Source: Parafrigoribacterium mesophilum
GTDB lineage: Bacteria; Actinomycetota; Actinomycetes; Actinomycetales; Microbacteriaceae
Assembly (NCBI RefSeq): GCF_039652555.1
Contig: NZ_JBDJAF010000004.1
Coordinates: forward strand, 62,001-126,000
Reading direction: 5' to 3'
DNA: 64,000 nucleotides
The position numbers were made by a program, and so were the translations under genes. Each line of letters begins with the position of its first letter. Position 1 is the stretch's first letter. Below, piece after piece: positions 27,512 to 35,908 of this stretch. The notes beneath the pieces were generated by a model. That model saw only the letters and a list, made by a program, of their open reading frames with translations. It did not search any database and was not told the origin of the DNA.

Positions 27512-27552
27512 CGATAGGGCCGCGGCGGCCCCTCTCGACCGGAAGGCTATCG
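27512..27552. terminator. palindromic element between convergent genes
   Basis: CGATAG (27512-27517) pairs with CTATCG (27547-27552), with an inner GGGCC/GGCCC stem around 27517-27531. It separates the convergent ComA-like and FMN-reductase genes, so it may end transcripts from both sides. On the minus strand it aligns well with the palindrome at 4690-4747 (GATA, CGAGA, GCCGCCGCGG and CCGGAA blocks shared), so both may belong to one repeat family. Confidence 0.5.
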
Positions 27553-27572
27553 CCCGGCGCCGGGACGGTGCT

Positions 27573-28199
27573 CTACTCGCCGCCGTAGGCGCCGACCGGG
27601 CTGAAGGTGTCCCCCACCGCGAACGGGTCGTGGATGCGGGCGGTGCGATCGGTCACCGCAACCAACGTGGCGAACTCCTCCGCCGCCCGCAGCATCCGGT
27701 CCGACAGCGTCTTCACCTCATCTGGGCCGCTGCCCCAGTCCGCCGTCGCCGCAAACACCGAGGTGGGCACGACGATGCTGTGCAGGTAGGTGAACATCGG
27801 GCGCAGCGAGTACTCCAACGCCAGCGAGTGCCGGGCGGTGCCGCCGGTCGCGCCGATCAGCACCGGCATATCCGTCAGTGACGTGTTGTCGAGCACGTCG
27901 AAGAACGACTTGAACAGGCCGCTGTAGCTGGTCGTGAAGATCGGGGTCACGGCGATCAGCCCGTCGGCGCCGGTGACCTTCTCGATCACCTCGGCGAGCT
28001 TCGGGCTCGGGAATCCGGTGAGCAGGTTGTTCGTGATGTCCCTGGCGATGTCGCGCAGTTCGAACACCGCCACCGTGGCATCTACGCCCTTCTGCTGGAG
28101 TCGCTCGACGCTGGCCTCGGCCAGACGGTCGGCGAGCATCCGGGTGGAGGACGGCTGGCTCAGCCCGCCCGAAATGACGGCGATAGTGCGCGCGGTCAT
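27573..28199 (-). CDS. NADPH-dependent FMN reductase, CE1759 family
   Basis: The 208-residue flavodoxin-like reductase has an N-terminal nucleotide loop (AVISGGLSQPSSTRMLADRL) and VTPIFTTSYSGLFKSFFDVLD. It also has GATGGTARHSLALEYSLRPMFTYLHS. It is the reductase half of the CE1759/CE1758 pair (named from Corynebacterium efficiens), in which it should supply reduced FMN to the adjacent LLM oxygenase. It starts 3 nt after the LLM stop codon, in the same operon. Confidence 0.92.
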   Translation of the reverse strand: MTARTIAVISGGLSQPSSTRMLADRLAEASVERLQQKGVDATVAVFELRDIARDITNNLLTGFPSPKLAEVIEKVTGADGLIAVTPIFTTSYSGLFKSFFDVLDNTSLTDMPVLIGATGGTARHSLALEYSLRPMFTYLHSIVVPTSVFAATADWGSGPDEVKTLSDRMLRAAEEFATLVAVTDRTARIHDPFAVGDTFSPVGAYGGE

Positions 28200-28201
28200 G
28201 G

Positions 28202-29395
28202 TTATGCTCCCTTGGTTGCGGATGCCTTGATCCCGAATGCGGCGCCCGTGCCTGTTGTGACGGGCCGGGCCGCGTCGCGCGCGGCCAGAAGGCCGGCGTG
28301 GGTGGGGCCGTCTGGAATGTGCGCCGGGCGGTTCTTGGCGAATTCCTTGCGCATCACCGGCACGACCTCCTCGCCCAGGATATCCAGCTGCTCGAGCACG
28401 GTCTTCAGCGGCAACCCGGCGTGGTCCATCAGGAACAGCTGGCGCTGGTAGTCGCCGAAGTACTCGCGCATGCCGAGGTAGCGGTCGATGACCTGCTGCG
28501 GGCTGCCGACGGTGAGCGGGGTCTGTTCGGTGAACTCTTCCATGCTCGGCCCGTGCCCGTAAACGGGAGCGTTGTCGAAGTATGGGCGGAACTCGTTCAC
28601 GGCATCCTGCGAGTTCTTGCGCATGAACGCCTGTCCGCCGAGCCCGACGATGGCCTGGTCGGCGCTGCCGTGGCCATAGTGCTCGAAGCGCTGCCGGTAC
28701 AGGCCGATGAGCTGCATGTAGTGCTCCTTCGGCCAGAAGATGTTGTTCGCGAAAAATCCGTCGCCGTAGTAAGCGGCCTGTTCCGCGATCTCTGGACTGC
28801 GGATGCTACCGTGCCAGACGAACGGCGGGACGCCGTCCAGCGGACGCGGCGTCGCGGTGAAGCCCTGCAGCGGGGTGCGGAACTTGCCCTGCCAGTCCAC
28901 GACCTCTTCGCGCCAGAGCCGGTGCAGGAGCCCGTAGTTTTCGATGGCCAGCGGGATGCCCTGACGGATGTCCTTGCCGAACCACGGATACACCGGGCCG
29001 GTGTTGCCGCGGCCGAGCACGATGTCGACGCGGCCGTCGGAGATGTGCTGCAGCACCGCGAAGTCCTCGGCGATCTTGACCGGGTCGCTGGTGGTGATCA
29101 GCGTGGTGGCGGTGGAGAGGATGAGCCGCTTCGTCTTCGCGGCGATGTAGCCGAGGGTAGTGGTCGGGCTGGAGGGCACGAACGGCGGGTTGTGGTGCTC
29201 GCCGGTGGCGAAGACATCCAGCCCGACCTCCTCCGCCTTCAACGCGATCGCGATCATCGCCTTAATGCGCTCGTGCTCGGTGGGGGTGCGGCAGGTCGTC
29301 GGATCGGTCGTCACATCCCCCACGGAGAAGATGCCGAACTGCACCGGAGTGTCAGGCCCGGCACCAGGTGTCGAAGTGGAAGTCTCGGTGGTCAT
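28202..29395 (-). CDS. LLM class flavin-dependent oxidoreductase, CE1758 family
   Basis: The 397-residue luciferase-like monooxygenase has VGLDVFATGEHHNPPFVPSSP, LILSTATTLITTSDPVKIAEDFAVLQHISDGRVDIVLGRGNTG and SPEIAEQAAYYGDGFFA, the standard LLM blocks. Together with the downstream FMN reductase it forms a two-component oxygenase whose substrate is unknown. The first 20 residues are Thr/Ser/Pro-rich. A palindrome at 29435-29452 lies 40 nt upstream and is a candidate redox-sensing operator. Confidence 0.93.
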   Translation of the reverse strand: MTTETSTSTPGAGPDTPVQFGIFSVGDVTTDPTTCRTPTEHERIKAMIAIALKAEEVGLDVFATGEHHNPPFVPSSPTTTLGYIAAKTKRLILSTATTLITTSDPVKIAEDFAVLQHISDGRVDIVLGRGNTGPVYPWFGKDIRQGIPLAIENYGLLHRLWREEVVDWQGKFRTPLQGFTATPRPLDGVPPFVWHGSIRSPEIAEQAAYYGDGFFANNIFWPKEHYMQLIGLYRQRFEHYGHGSADQAIVGLGGQAFMRKNSQDAVNEFRPYFDNAPVYGHGPSMEEFTEQTPLTVGSPQQVIDRYLGMREYFGDYQRQLFLMDHAGLPLKTVLEQLDILGEEVVPVMRKEFAKNRPAHIPDGPTHAGLLAARDAARPVTTGTGAAFGIKASATKGA

Positions 29396-29434
29396 TGCCT
29401 GTCCGCCCTTGTCTGGTCTTTCAAATCCTAAAGT

Positions 29435-29452
29435 CCATGCGTTTGCATGAAC
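29435..29452. promoter_or_regulatory. putative operator upstream of LLM gene
   Basis: TCCATGCGTTTGCATGAA is an 18-bp near-palindrome with CATGC and GCATG arms around a 4-bp spacer. It is placed between the divergent LLM gene and dodecin. It differs in sequence from the TATCTTGA palindromes upstream of PrpD, so a different regulator is likely. Confidence 0.5.
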
Positions 29453-29551
29453 ATCCTACCCAACATCGCTGAGCCGCCGTGTATTCCCAGCCTTGACGAA
29501 GCCGTCGAGTGCGCGTTGGGTGGGGCGGACAACCACATCGAAGGAGACATC

Positions 29552-29755
29552 ATGGGATCAGTAGCACGCGTGTCGACCATTACTGCGCGGTCGGAGACCA
29601 GCTTCGAGGATGCCATCCGGGTCGGCGTCGAACGCGCCAACCAAACCCTGCGCAACATCACCGGCGCGTGGGTCAAGGAGCAGGAGGTCAAAATCGAGAA
29701 TGGCACCATTTCCGAGTGGGAGGTCGTGTTAGAGGTCACTTTCGTTCTCGAGTGA
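29552..29755 (+). CDS. dodecin family flavin-binding protein
   Basis: The 67-residue protein matches dodecin, a dodecameric flavin storage and buffering protein. It has VARVSTITARSETSFEDAIRVGVERANQTLRNITGAWVKEQEVKIENGTISEWEVVLEVTFVLE-type order, with the Trp of the flavin site in ISEWEV. GAAGGAGA lies just before ATG 29552; an upstream in-frame ATG at 29447 overlaps the operator region and is less likely. Lying between two LLM flavoenzymes, it fits a flavin-handling role. Confidence 0.93.
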   Translation: MGSVARVSTITARSETSFEDAIRVGVERANQTLRNITGAWVKEQEVKIENGTISEWEVVLEVTFVLE

Positions 29756-29793
29756 GGCGCCCGGCACCCCGCGCATCCGTCACGCCGCACCCG

Positions 29794-30849
29794 TCACGAG
29801 CCGAGCAGTTCAGCGGCCAACAGCTCCAGCGTACGCACCCGACCAGGGGACGTGCGAGGATCGTCGGCGGCCCGGGCGGATGCGGCGGGTGAGACCATGA
29901 CTTCATCGACGCCGAAGCGCTCCGCCAGTTCCCGGATGCGCGACGCGGCCGCGACCGGTTCGTCGATGATCCACTTCGAAGCCATGTGGGCGACTCCCTC
30001 TTTCTGGGGCGGCGTCAGTTCCGAGACTGCAGCATCTTCCACGGTGTCGAGGGCGGTGAGCCGTTGACCGGTGCGCAGCCTGGCCATGTGCTGCAGTTGC
30101 GGCAGCGCGTTATCGTAGGCCTCCTCGGCCGTGTCCGCGACGGATGCGTTGACGGTGAGGAAGGTACGCGGCGCCTCGAGCGTTTCCGACGGCTGAAAGC
30201 CGGTGCGATACAGGTCGAGGGCACGCTGCGTGCCCTCGCCAGAGAAGTGGTGCGCGAACACGTAGGGCAGGCCCAGCCGGGCGGCCAGGCTGGCGGAGTA
30301 ATCACTGGAGCCAAGCAGCCACACATCCGGAACGCTCTGGGCGTTAGGGGTGGCACGCAGTTCGTAGTTCTGGCCGGAGGACATCCGCAGTCCCGCTCCG
30401 CCCGGGTTCAACAGCGCCTGGATATCGCGGATGTTATCGGGGAACATGTCGACGTCGCTGGTGTTGCCGCTGTGGCGCAGCACCGCGGTAATGACCGGGT
30501 CGCTGCCGGGGGCGCGACCGAGGCCGAGGTCGATGCGCCCCTCGAACGCCGCCTCGAGGGCCGCAAACTGTTCCGCGACGACCAGCGGCGCGTGATTGGG
30601 CAGCATGACGCCTCCGGATCCAACCCTGATGTTTCGGGTGCTGGCAGCCAGGATGCCGATGAGTACCGGCGGGTTCGTCGAGGCCACCGAGGGCATGTTG
30701 TGGTGCTCGGCGACCCAGTAGCGCCGGAAGCCGAGTTCGTCGGCGCGCCGGGCGAGGGCGACGGTGGCGGCGACGGCATCCGCGGAGGTCTGGTTGCTGC
30801 GCACGGGGATGAGGTCGAGCACGGAGAGGGAGAGAGTTTGCGTAGTCAT
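29794..30849 (-). CDS. LLM class flavin-dependent oxidoreductase (MsnO8-like)
   Basis: This luciferase-like enzyme of about 351 residues has LSVLDLIPVRSNQTSADAV at the start and RRYWVAEHHNMPSVASTNPPVLIG. It also has IRVGSGGVMLPNHAPLVVAEQFAALEAAFEGRIDLGLGRAPGSDP and VWLLGSSDYSASLAARLGLPYVFAHHFS. This matches the single-component-looking LLM group often annotated MsnO8. I start at ATG 30849 (MTTQTLSLS). The substrate is unknown. It converges with dodecin. Confidence 0.92.
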   Translation of the reverse strand: MTTQTLSLSVLDLIPVRSNQTSADAVAATVALARRADELGFRRYWVAEHHNMPSVASTNPPVLIGILAASTRNIRVGSGGVMLPNHAPLVVAEQFAALEAAFEGRIDLGLGRAPGSDPVITAVLRHSGNTSDVDMFPDNIRDIQALLNPGGAGLRMSSGQNYELRATPNAQSVPDVWLLGSSDYSASLAARLGLPYVFAHHFSGEGTQRALDLYRTGFQPSETLEAPRTFLTVNASVADTAEEAYDNALPQLQHMARLRTGQRLTALDTVEDAAVSELTPPQKEGVAHMASKWIIDEPVAAASRIRELAERFGVDEVMVSPAASARAADDPRTSPGRVRTLELLAAELLGS

Positions 30850-30895
30850 CCTCGACAACAACCGGCGGGCTTGCGGCGCTATTCCGTCCGGGGGC

Positions 30896-31327
30896 TCAGC
30901 GGGTGGCACCCATCAGCAGCGTGACGCGAAGTCCCCGTTTGGTGTCAGCTATCTCCGCCGGGATGCGGGTGGACCGGCCGGCACTGGCCAGGCGCGCCAT
31001 CGCCTCGAGAATGACCGGCTCCAGGCCGCGCGGTACATAGCCGACGATGCCAGACATCCGGCTGCTGGTGAAGATGCGCGCGGGCATCGCCGCGTCGGTG
31101 CGCTCCTCCTCGACTGTGCGGTCGGCGAAGAACACCTCGATCGAGTCGGCACCGGTGTTCCGCACGCGCGCGAGTTCCTCCTGGTAGGGATCGCTACCCG
31201 CCAATTGCACCTTCACGCGACCGTTCTTGGGTACGAGATTGAAGGCGTACTGATCAAGGCTGCCGGACCCGGCATCCGATTTCGGATATCCGGCGGGGGC
31301 GGCCGCGCGGCGAAACGGGTTCCTCAC
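30896..31327 (-). CDS. uncharacterised protein, weakly HIRAN-like
   Basis: The protein of about 143 residues starts at GTG 31327. I do not recognise a firm family. The C-terminal half (RIFTSSRMSGIVGYVPRGLEPVILEAMARL) resembles the GYVPR-type end of HIRAN domains found in DNA-repair helicases and nucleases, and the middle has QLAGSDPYQEELARV. This resemblance is weak. It lies 46 nt before the second LLM gene, on the same strand as the MNT/HepT pair, which ends 23 nt upstream. Confidence 0.55.
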   Translation of the reverse strand: MRNPFRRAAAPAGYPKSDAGSGSLDQYAFNLVPKNGRVKVQLAGSDPYQEELARVRNTGADSIEVFFADRTVEEERTDAAMPARIFTSSRMSGIVGYVPRGLEPVILEAMARLASAGRSTRIPAEIADTKRGLRVTLLMGATR

Positions 31328-31349
31328 GCTTGCCAGACTAGTGGCGGAC

Positions 31350-31739
31350 CTACAACGCCAGTTGCCAGCCGAGGTGAGGGAAGTCCGTCGTGAGTGCGTT
31401 CCACACGATCTCGTAGTCGATGCTGGAATCATGGAGCGCTAGATAGCTGCTCATGGCGCGCAATTCGTCCCAGGCGACGGCCGGATGCTGGTCCCGAAAC
31501 CAATCGGGCAGCCGGTCGGCAGCGCTTTGCAGACCGATCACTATCGCTTTCGCCGCAAGCCGCATGGTGCGATCCCCGGGGTCGAAGAACCGGCCCCGAC
31601 CTGATGCGACGATGCGGTTGCCGTCCACGATGAGATGCCGGATGTCCTCCAACACCGCGGCGATCGAGTCGTCGGTCATCGTGTTGCCGTTCGCGGTGTT
31701 GCCATTCACGGTGTTGCCATTCACGGTGTTGCCATTCAC
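31350..31739 (-). CDS. HepT-like (DUF86) HEPN protein with degenerate motif
   Basis: The body of 109 residues (from ATG 31679) has the helical DUF86 pattern, ending AWDELRAMSSYLALHDSSIDYEIVWNALTTDFPHL. In active HepT toxins this region reads RNxxxHxY: the Arg and His form the RNase site and the Tyr is the AMPylation target. Here the His remains, but Ser replaces the Arg and no Tyr follows. GTG 31739 overlaps the MNT stop by 4 nt. It would add 20 residues encoded by four 15-nt tandem repeats (NGNTV), so the true start may be 31679. Confidence 0.75.
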   Translation of the reverse strand: MNGNTVNGNTVNGNTANGNTMTDDSIAAVLEDIRHLIVDGNRIVASGRGRFFDPGDRTMRLAAKAIVIGLQSAADRLPDWFRDQHPAVAWDELRAMSSYLALHDSSIDYEIVWNALTTDFPHLGWQLAL

Positions 31740-31740
31740 A
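31681..31740 (-). repeat. four 15-nt tandem repeats at the MNT-HepT junction
   Basis: On the minus strand, three copies of GTGAATGGCAACACC (the first ending in the MNT stop) are followed by one diverged copy and then ATGACC. Every intact copy carries a GTGA and an out-of-frame ATG, so each is a potential restart site. Confidence 0.85.
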
Positions 31741-32185
31741 GCGGCATGGCTTGGGCCACCGCGCGATCCACGATGCGCCCGTGCCCCCGATCGCTGATCA
31801 CGGCGACCCGGGTGCCGAGGATGTGTTCCAGGTCAAGCATGAGTCCTGCGGCGTCAAGCAATGACGCATCCGGCGCGAAGGTCACGAGCAGACCGATGTC
31901 CCCGTGCGAGTTGTCGCCGTCTGCGGCACCCACGAACACTCGCGCGTCGGATGCGCGGCGCCGGCGCACGGCATCCAGGACGTTGTTGCGATAGCGCTGC
32001 AAGGCGATGTCCGGGCTCACCCGGGCGGCCTGGAGGATGCGGGCATAGGTTTCGGGACGGGGTCGCTCGCGCCCGGACTCGAACTTGGAAATGCTGGCTT
32101 GACGGATGCCGGCACGGCGCGCCAATTCGCTCTGGGTTAATCCCGCCTCGGCGCGAGCATGCCGAATGGTCTCTGCAACCACCAT
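31736..32185 (-). CDS. Xre-type HTH fused to MNT nucleotidyltransferase-like domain (antitoxin)
   Basis: This is a 149-residue two-domain protein. Residues 6-55 are a Cro/CI helix-turn-helix (TQSELARRAGIRQASISKFESGRERP). Residues 62-149 are a minimal nucleotidyltransferase fold. Active MntA antitoxins need a GSxxRG...DxD motif to AMPylate HepT; here the stretch is GAADGDNSHGDIG, so the Ser/Arg and the second Asp are lost. The HTH could still bind the operon promoter. It overlaps the HepT-like gene by 4 nt. Confidence 0.82.
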   Translation of the reverse strand: MVVAETIRHARAEAGLTQSELARRAGIRQASISKFESGRERPRPETYARILQAARVSPDIALQRYRNNVLDAVRRRRASDARVFVGAADGDNSHGDIGLLVTFAPDASLLDAAGLMLDLEHILGTRVAVISDRGHGRIVDRAVAQAMPL

Positions 32186-32242
32186 GCGGCCACCCTAACC
32201 GCACCCGGCAAGTTTTGCGAGGATTGCGCGGATTTCTTGTAC

Positions 32243-32258
32243 GCTTCGCCTACGAAGC
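32243..32258 (-). terminator. small hairpin after hsdR
   Basis: GCTTCG pairs with CGAAGC around a 4-nt loop, 40 nt beyond the hsdR stop codon and 58 nt before the MNT start. An A/T-rich stretch follows, but the stem is short. Confidence 0.35.
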
Positions 32259-32297
32259 ATGGTGCGCTTTGGTGGCTGTCGACAAGGATCCCGTGCG

Positions 32298-35200
32298 CTA
32301 CACGGCCTCGGCGGTCGCCCGGATCTGTCGAAGCGTCGCAACGAGAGCAAGCACTTGAGCACTAGTGAAAATGGCATCCGGGCCCGTCGGAGCGACTCCG
32401 GTGAATGGCGCCTGGTAGAGCAGTTCCGGCTCCATCGCGCCACGGCTGGTGAGCTGGTCCACGATCATGTTGACGAAGGTGAGCTGGTTCCCGGTGAGCA
32501 CGGTGCCGCCGGTGAACGTCGACAGTGCTTCAGACGCAGCGGCTCGGTCCATGCCGATGAGCGATCGCACGAACAGCCCGAGTCCCTTCGCCTGGGCCAC
32601 CGCTGTGCTCAGTTCGGCGGGCTTGAACTGTCCACTCTCGAGCATGATCCGCTCAAGTTCGGACAAATCGAGCGGTGTGAGTTGGTGCCCGTGTCGCAGC
32701 TTGAACAGGACGACGTCATCCTCGTGCGCGATCAGGAAGCCGTATGCCTTCTCTCGGAACCGAGCCCGATCCACACCGACCACGACATGCCCCAGTTCGA
32801 TCTCCACCGGATCGCCGGCTGTATCGGCGAAGTCGGTATACACGATCGAGCGGTGCTGTGAGTCGATCAGGTTCACGAGGCCCCGCAGTCGTTTGCGCAC
32901 CATCTCGATCATGGGCACAGTCACGTCCTGCCACCAATCGTCGGTAGCGACGGCCGAAATCAACTCGATGCAGTTGGCCACTGCGGGGATGCTCTTTTGT
33001 TCGGCAAGTAGCGATGCAATCGCCTGTATCCGTGCCTTTGCCGCGTCGAACGCCGGGTCGCCGACCAGGATGCCCAACTGCGCCCGGAGCGCGAAAAGGT
33101 CGAACCGCTTGGCTCGCTCGTCGGTGTCGAGAACATCCGCTGCGGAGGGCAATCCGGCTAGTTCCTCCGCGAGGAGATATTCGTCGCTCGACGGAAACAT
33201 CCACCGCACCGGGTCAGAAAAATGCTCTACCGCTCGGCGGTGGGGACGCACCAGGAAGTTGTGCACGCTCATGCCGCTGACCTGGCCGAATAGTTGGTCG
33301 ACGAGGGAACCGCGCACGTCGGCGAGAGATTTGTCGTCGCCGGCACCATCGATACCCGCCAGCAGTAACAGCCGCGCCTGGAACAGGCGATAACCGAGCG
33401 GTCGGCCGCTGTAAACATCGGCGGTCGGGTAGTCCTCGTTGAAGTACTCGATGTTCTGGCAGACATCGAAGATCACGAAGTCCTTCTTGTCCTCGCCTGG
33501 CCCGAAGAGATCCGGCCGCAGGCGCGTGCCACGACCCACCATCTGCCAGTACTTCGTTTTGGAGTGGACCGGTTTGAAGAAGACCAGGTTGACGACGTCC
33601 GGCACGTCGATTCCGGTGTCGAGCATGTCGACCGTGATCGCGGCTTGCGGCAACTTGGCCGGGTTCGAGAAGTCGTCAATCAGGCTCTGCGGGTAGGTGG
33701 TCTGGTAGGTGATGACCCGTGCGAAGTTACCGGCATACTCGGGGTAATTCTTATCGAAGCGCTCGGCAATGAAGTTCGCGTGGTTCGTGTTCTTGGCGAA
33801 AATGATCGTCTTTCCGAGCAGGTCGCCGCCAGCGACCCGTCGCCCGTCGGTCATCAGCGCCTCGAGCACCTTGTCGACGGTGTCCGCATTGAACAGCCAG
33901 TTGTTCATCGCGCTCGAGTCGACCTCGTCGGGGATGACGTCATCCGCCCAGTCCAGCAGGTCCCAGGCCTCTTTCTCCTCAGCGCTCAGGTCGGCGTACC
34001 GGATGCCGTCCCGCACGAATTGCGTTGCGATCGAGCGGCCGACCGGTGGCACCAGGTAGTGCTCGGCGATCGCATCCGTCAGATCGTAGGAGTCAGTTGG
34101 CACACCGTCTTCGAGGTTGAACAGGCCGTAGGTGTTGTGGTCGATCTCGTTCTTGGGCGTGGCCGTCAGCCCGACCAGCAGGCCGTCGAAGTAGTCGAAG
34201 ATCGCCCCATATTTCTGGTACACCGAGCGGTGCGCCTCGTCGACCACGATGAGGTCGAAGCAGCCGGGGCCGAACCGGCGCAGCGAATCGCCGTTGCCGC
34301 TGTCGTTGATGAGACCCATCATGGTCGGATACGTCGAGAGGTACACCCGTCCCTCGGTGTCTTTGTCGGTCACGAGGTTCACCGGCGCGGCATCCGGCAG
34401 CAGCGCTTTGAACGCGTTGGTGGCTTGAGTGACGAGCGCCACACGGTCGGCGAGGAACAGGATGCGTTTGGCCCAGTTGGCGCGGATCATGACATCCGCG
34501 AGCGCGATCGCCGTGCGTGTCTTGCCGCTGCCGGTAGCCATCACCAGCAAGGCGCGCCGTTCTTTCTTCTCGAAGGCCTCACCGATCTTGCGCACCGCAC
34601 GCTGCTGATAGTGGCGGTCGGCGATCGACTCACTGATCGCCAGCGATCCGAGTGGCTTGCGGGTACCGCGCCGTTGCACCATTAGGGTGAGCTGGTCGCG
34701 CGTGTAGAAGCCTTGCACCTGGCGTGGTGGGTAATTCTGGTCATCCCAGATCCAGTGCTCATAGCCGTTGCTGTAGAAGATCACGGGACGCTGGTTGTAG
34801 GCGCGCTCGAGGGCATCCGCGTACAGTTTGGCCTGCTGCTGACCGATACGCGGGCTCGTACGAGTGCGCTTGGCCTCGACCACGCCGAGAGGGAGTCCGT
34901 CGTCGCCCCAGAGCACGTAGTCGACGAAGCCTTGTCCGCCCTCGGAGTTGTTCGGCATCCCGGTGACCAGAAATTCAACGTCCCGAACCTGGTCGAGGGG
35001 CCAGCCGGCTTCGCGCAACAACACGTCGATGAACAGGTCCCGAGTTTCATCCTCGCGATAGTCGTGGGTGTCGGGCACGATGGCGTTCTGGGCCTTGGCG
35101 AGGACAACCTGGGCTTGAAGTGCGCTGATTTCCTCCGTCAGCCTGGCGTTGTCGTCTCGGGCTTTGGCAAGGTCGCGATCCTTGTTCTCGACCTCGGATG

Positions 35201-35684
35201 CGAGGGCTTGCAGTTGGGCGAGGGTCTTTGCCGCTGCCCCGGGTTGCGGCTTCGGGATTGCTGTGGTGTCGAAGGGTAGCCCGGCCGGTGGGCGTTGCGT
35301 GGGTGAGAGGGCGTAGTGCGAGGCCAGCCATACCAGCACGTGGAACAACTCGCGCACCACCGGAAGGCTGTCTGCCGATCTGGTCTGGGTGGAACGATGC
35401 ACGGCCGCGTTGCCTTGCCGCCGAATCAGGTCCATTTTCGTGAGGATGCCGGGCCCGACCAGGTGCTTGAAGGTCGGCTCGTACAGCAATCCGCTGAGGT
35501 CATTTCTGTAGGGCTGGACGAGCGAGGCATCCGCACGGTACAGCCACTGCACCGTGAGCTCGAGCGTGCGGCGTGCGTAGAACAGAGCTGTGCGTGGATC
35601 CCCGAACGCGTAATGTTCGGCGCGATGCGCTTCCTCGGCGATCGCCGGCCAGGCGGTCCGCACGAAGTCGAAGTTGCTGGCCAC
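32298..35684 (-). CDS. hsdR: type I restriction enzyme R subunit
   Basis: The 1128-residue motor/nuclease subunit has a DUF4145-like N-terminal domain at 1-125 (TALFYARRTLELTVQWLYR) and a coiled coil at 150-195. The restriction nuclease has D255, E270 and K272 in VDYVLWGDDGLPLGVVEAKR. SF2 helicase motifs follow: MATGSGKT (382-389), DEAH (482-485) and LTATP. The C-terminal third contacts HsdM. All key residues look intact. It is separated from hsdM-hsdS by four genes, one of them on the other strand, so it must have its own promoter. Confidence 0.95.
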   Translation of the reverse strand: MASNFDFVRTAWPAIAEEAHRAEHYAFGDPRTALFYARRTLELTVQWLYRADASLVQPYRNDLSGLLYEPTFKHLVGPGILTKMDLIRRQGNAAVHRSTQTRSADSLPVVRELFHVLVWLASHYALSPTQRPPAGLPFDTTAIPKPQPGAAAKTLAQLQALASEVENKDRDLAKARDDNARLTEEISALQAQVVLAKAQNAIVPDTHDYREDETRDLFIDVLLREAGWPLDQVRDVEFLVTGMPNNSEGGQGFVDYVLWGDDGLPLGVVEAKRTRTSPRIGQQQAKLYADALERAYNQRPVIFYSNGYEHWIWDDQNYPPRQVQGFYTRDQLTLMVQRRGTRKPLGSLAISESIADRHYQQRAVRKIGEAFEKKERRALLVMATGSGKTRTAIALADVMIRANWAKRILFLADRVALVTQATNAFKALLPDAAPVNLVTDKDTEGRVYLSTYPTMMGLINDSGNGDSLRRFGPGCFDLIVVDEAHRSVYQKYGAIFDYFDGLLVGLTATPKNEIDHNTYGLFNLEDGVPTDSYDLTDAIAEHYLVPPVGRSIATQFVRDGIRYADLSAEEKEAWDLLDWADDVIPDEVDSSAMNNWLFNADTVDKVLEALMTDGRRVAGGDLLGKTIIFAKNTNHANFIAERFDKNYPEYAGNFARVITYQTTYPQSLIDDFSNPAKLPQAAITVDMLDTGIDVPDVVNLVFFKPVHSKTKYWQMVGRGTRLRPDLFGPGEDKKDFVIFDVCQNIEYFNEDYPTADVYSGRPLGYRLFQARLLLLAGIDGAGDDKSLADVRGSLVDQLFGQVSGMSVHNFLVRPHRRAVEHFSDPVRWMFPSSDEYLLAEELAGLPSAADVLDTDERAKRFDLFALRAQLGILVGDPAFDAAKARIQAIASLLAEQKSIPAVANCIELISAVATDDWWQDVTVPMIEMVRKRLRGLVNLIDSQHRSIVYTDFADTAGDPVEIELGHVVVGVDRARFREKAYGFLIAHEDDVVLFKLRHGHQLTPLDLSELERIMLESGQFKPAELSTAVAQAKGLGLFVRSLIGMDRAAASEALSTFTGGTVLTGNQLTFVNMIVDQLTSRGAMEPELLYQAPFTGVAPTGPDAIFTSAQVLALVATLRQIRATAEAV

Positions 35685-35705
35685 GACACCTCTCCTCGCA
35701 AGGAT

Positions 35706-35723
35706 CGTCGCTTCGAAGCGACG
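35706..35723. promoter_or_regulatory. 18-bp perfect palindrome upstream of hsdR
   Basis: CGTCGCTTCGAAGCGACG lies 22 nt upstream of the hsdR start. It could be a regulator site or a 5'-UTR hairpin limiting restriction-subunit expression. No controller gene is adjacent. Confidence 0.45.
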
Positions 35724-35908
35724 CCGCCAGACTATCGCTCACCACCTGCCCTGCCCGGATGTCGGTGGCTCGTGATGAACTTCTCAACTCGCAACTTTCC
35801 GCGCAGGTCGCGGCGGTACGAGTCACCCGAGTCTCCCGATTCGAGCGTCAGCGCTGTCCGGCGCGCCGGGCAGCCCAATGAGGCCGGAAAGCCCAAAGGA
35901 GAGAACAA

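Noticed and set aside
31681..31740. 15-nt repeats considered as a CRISPR array
   Set aside because: The units are directly adjacent without spacers, and no cas genes are present.
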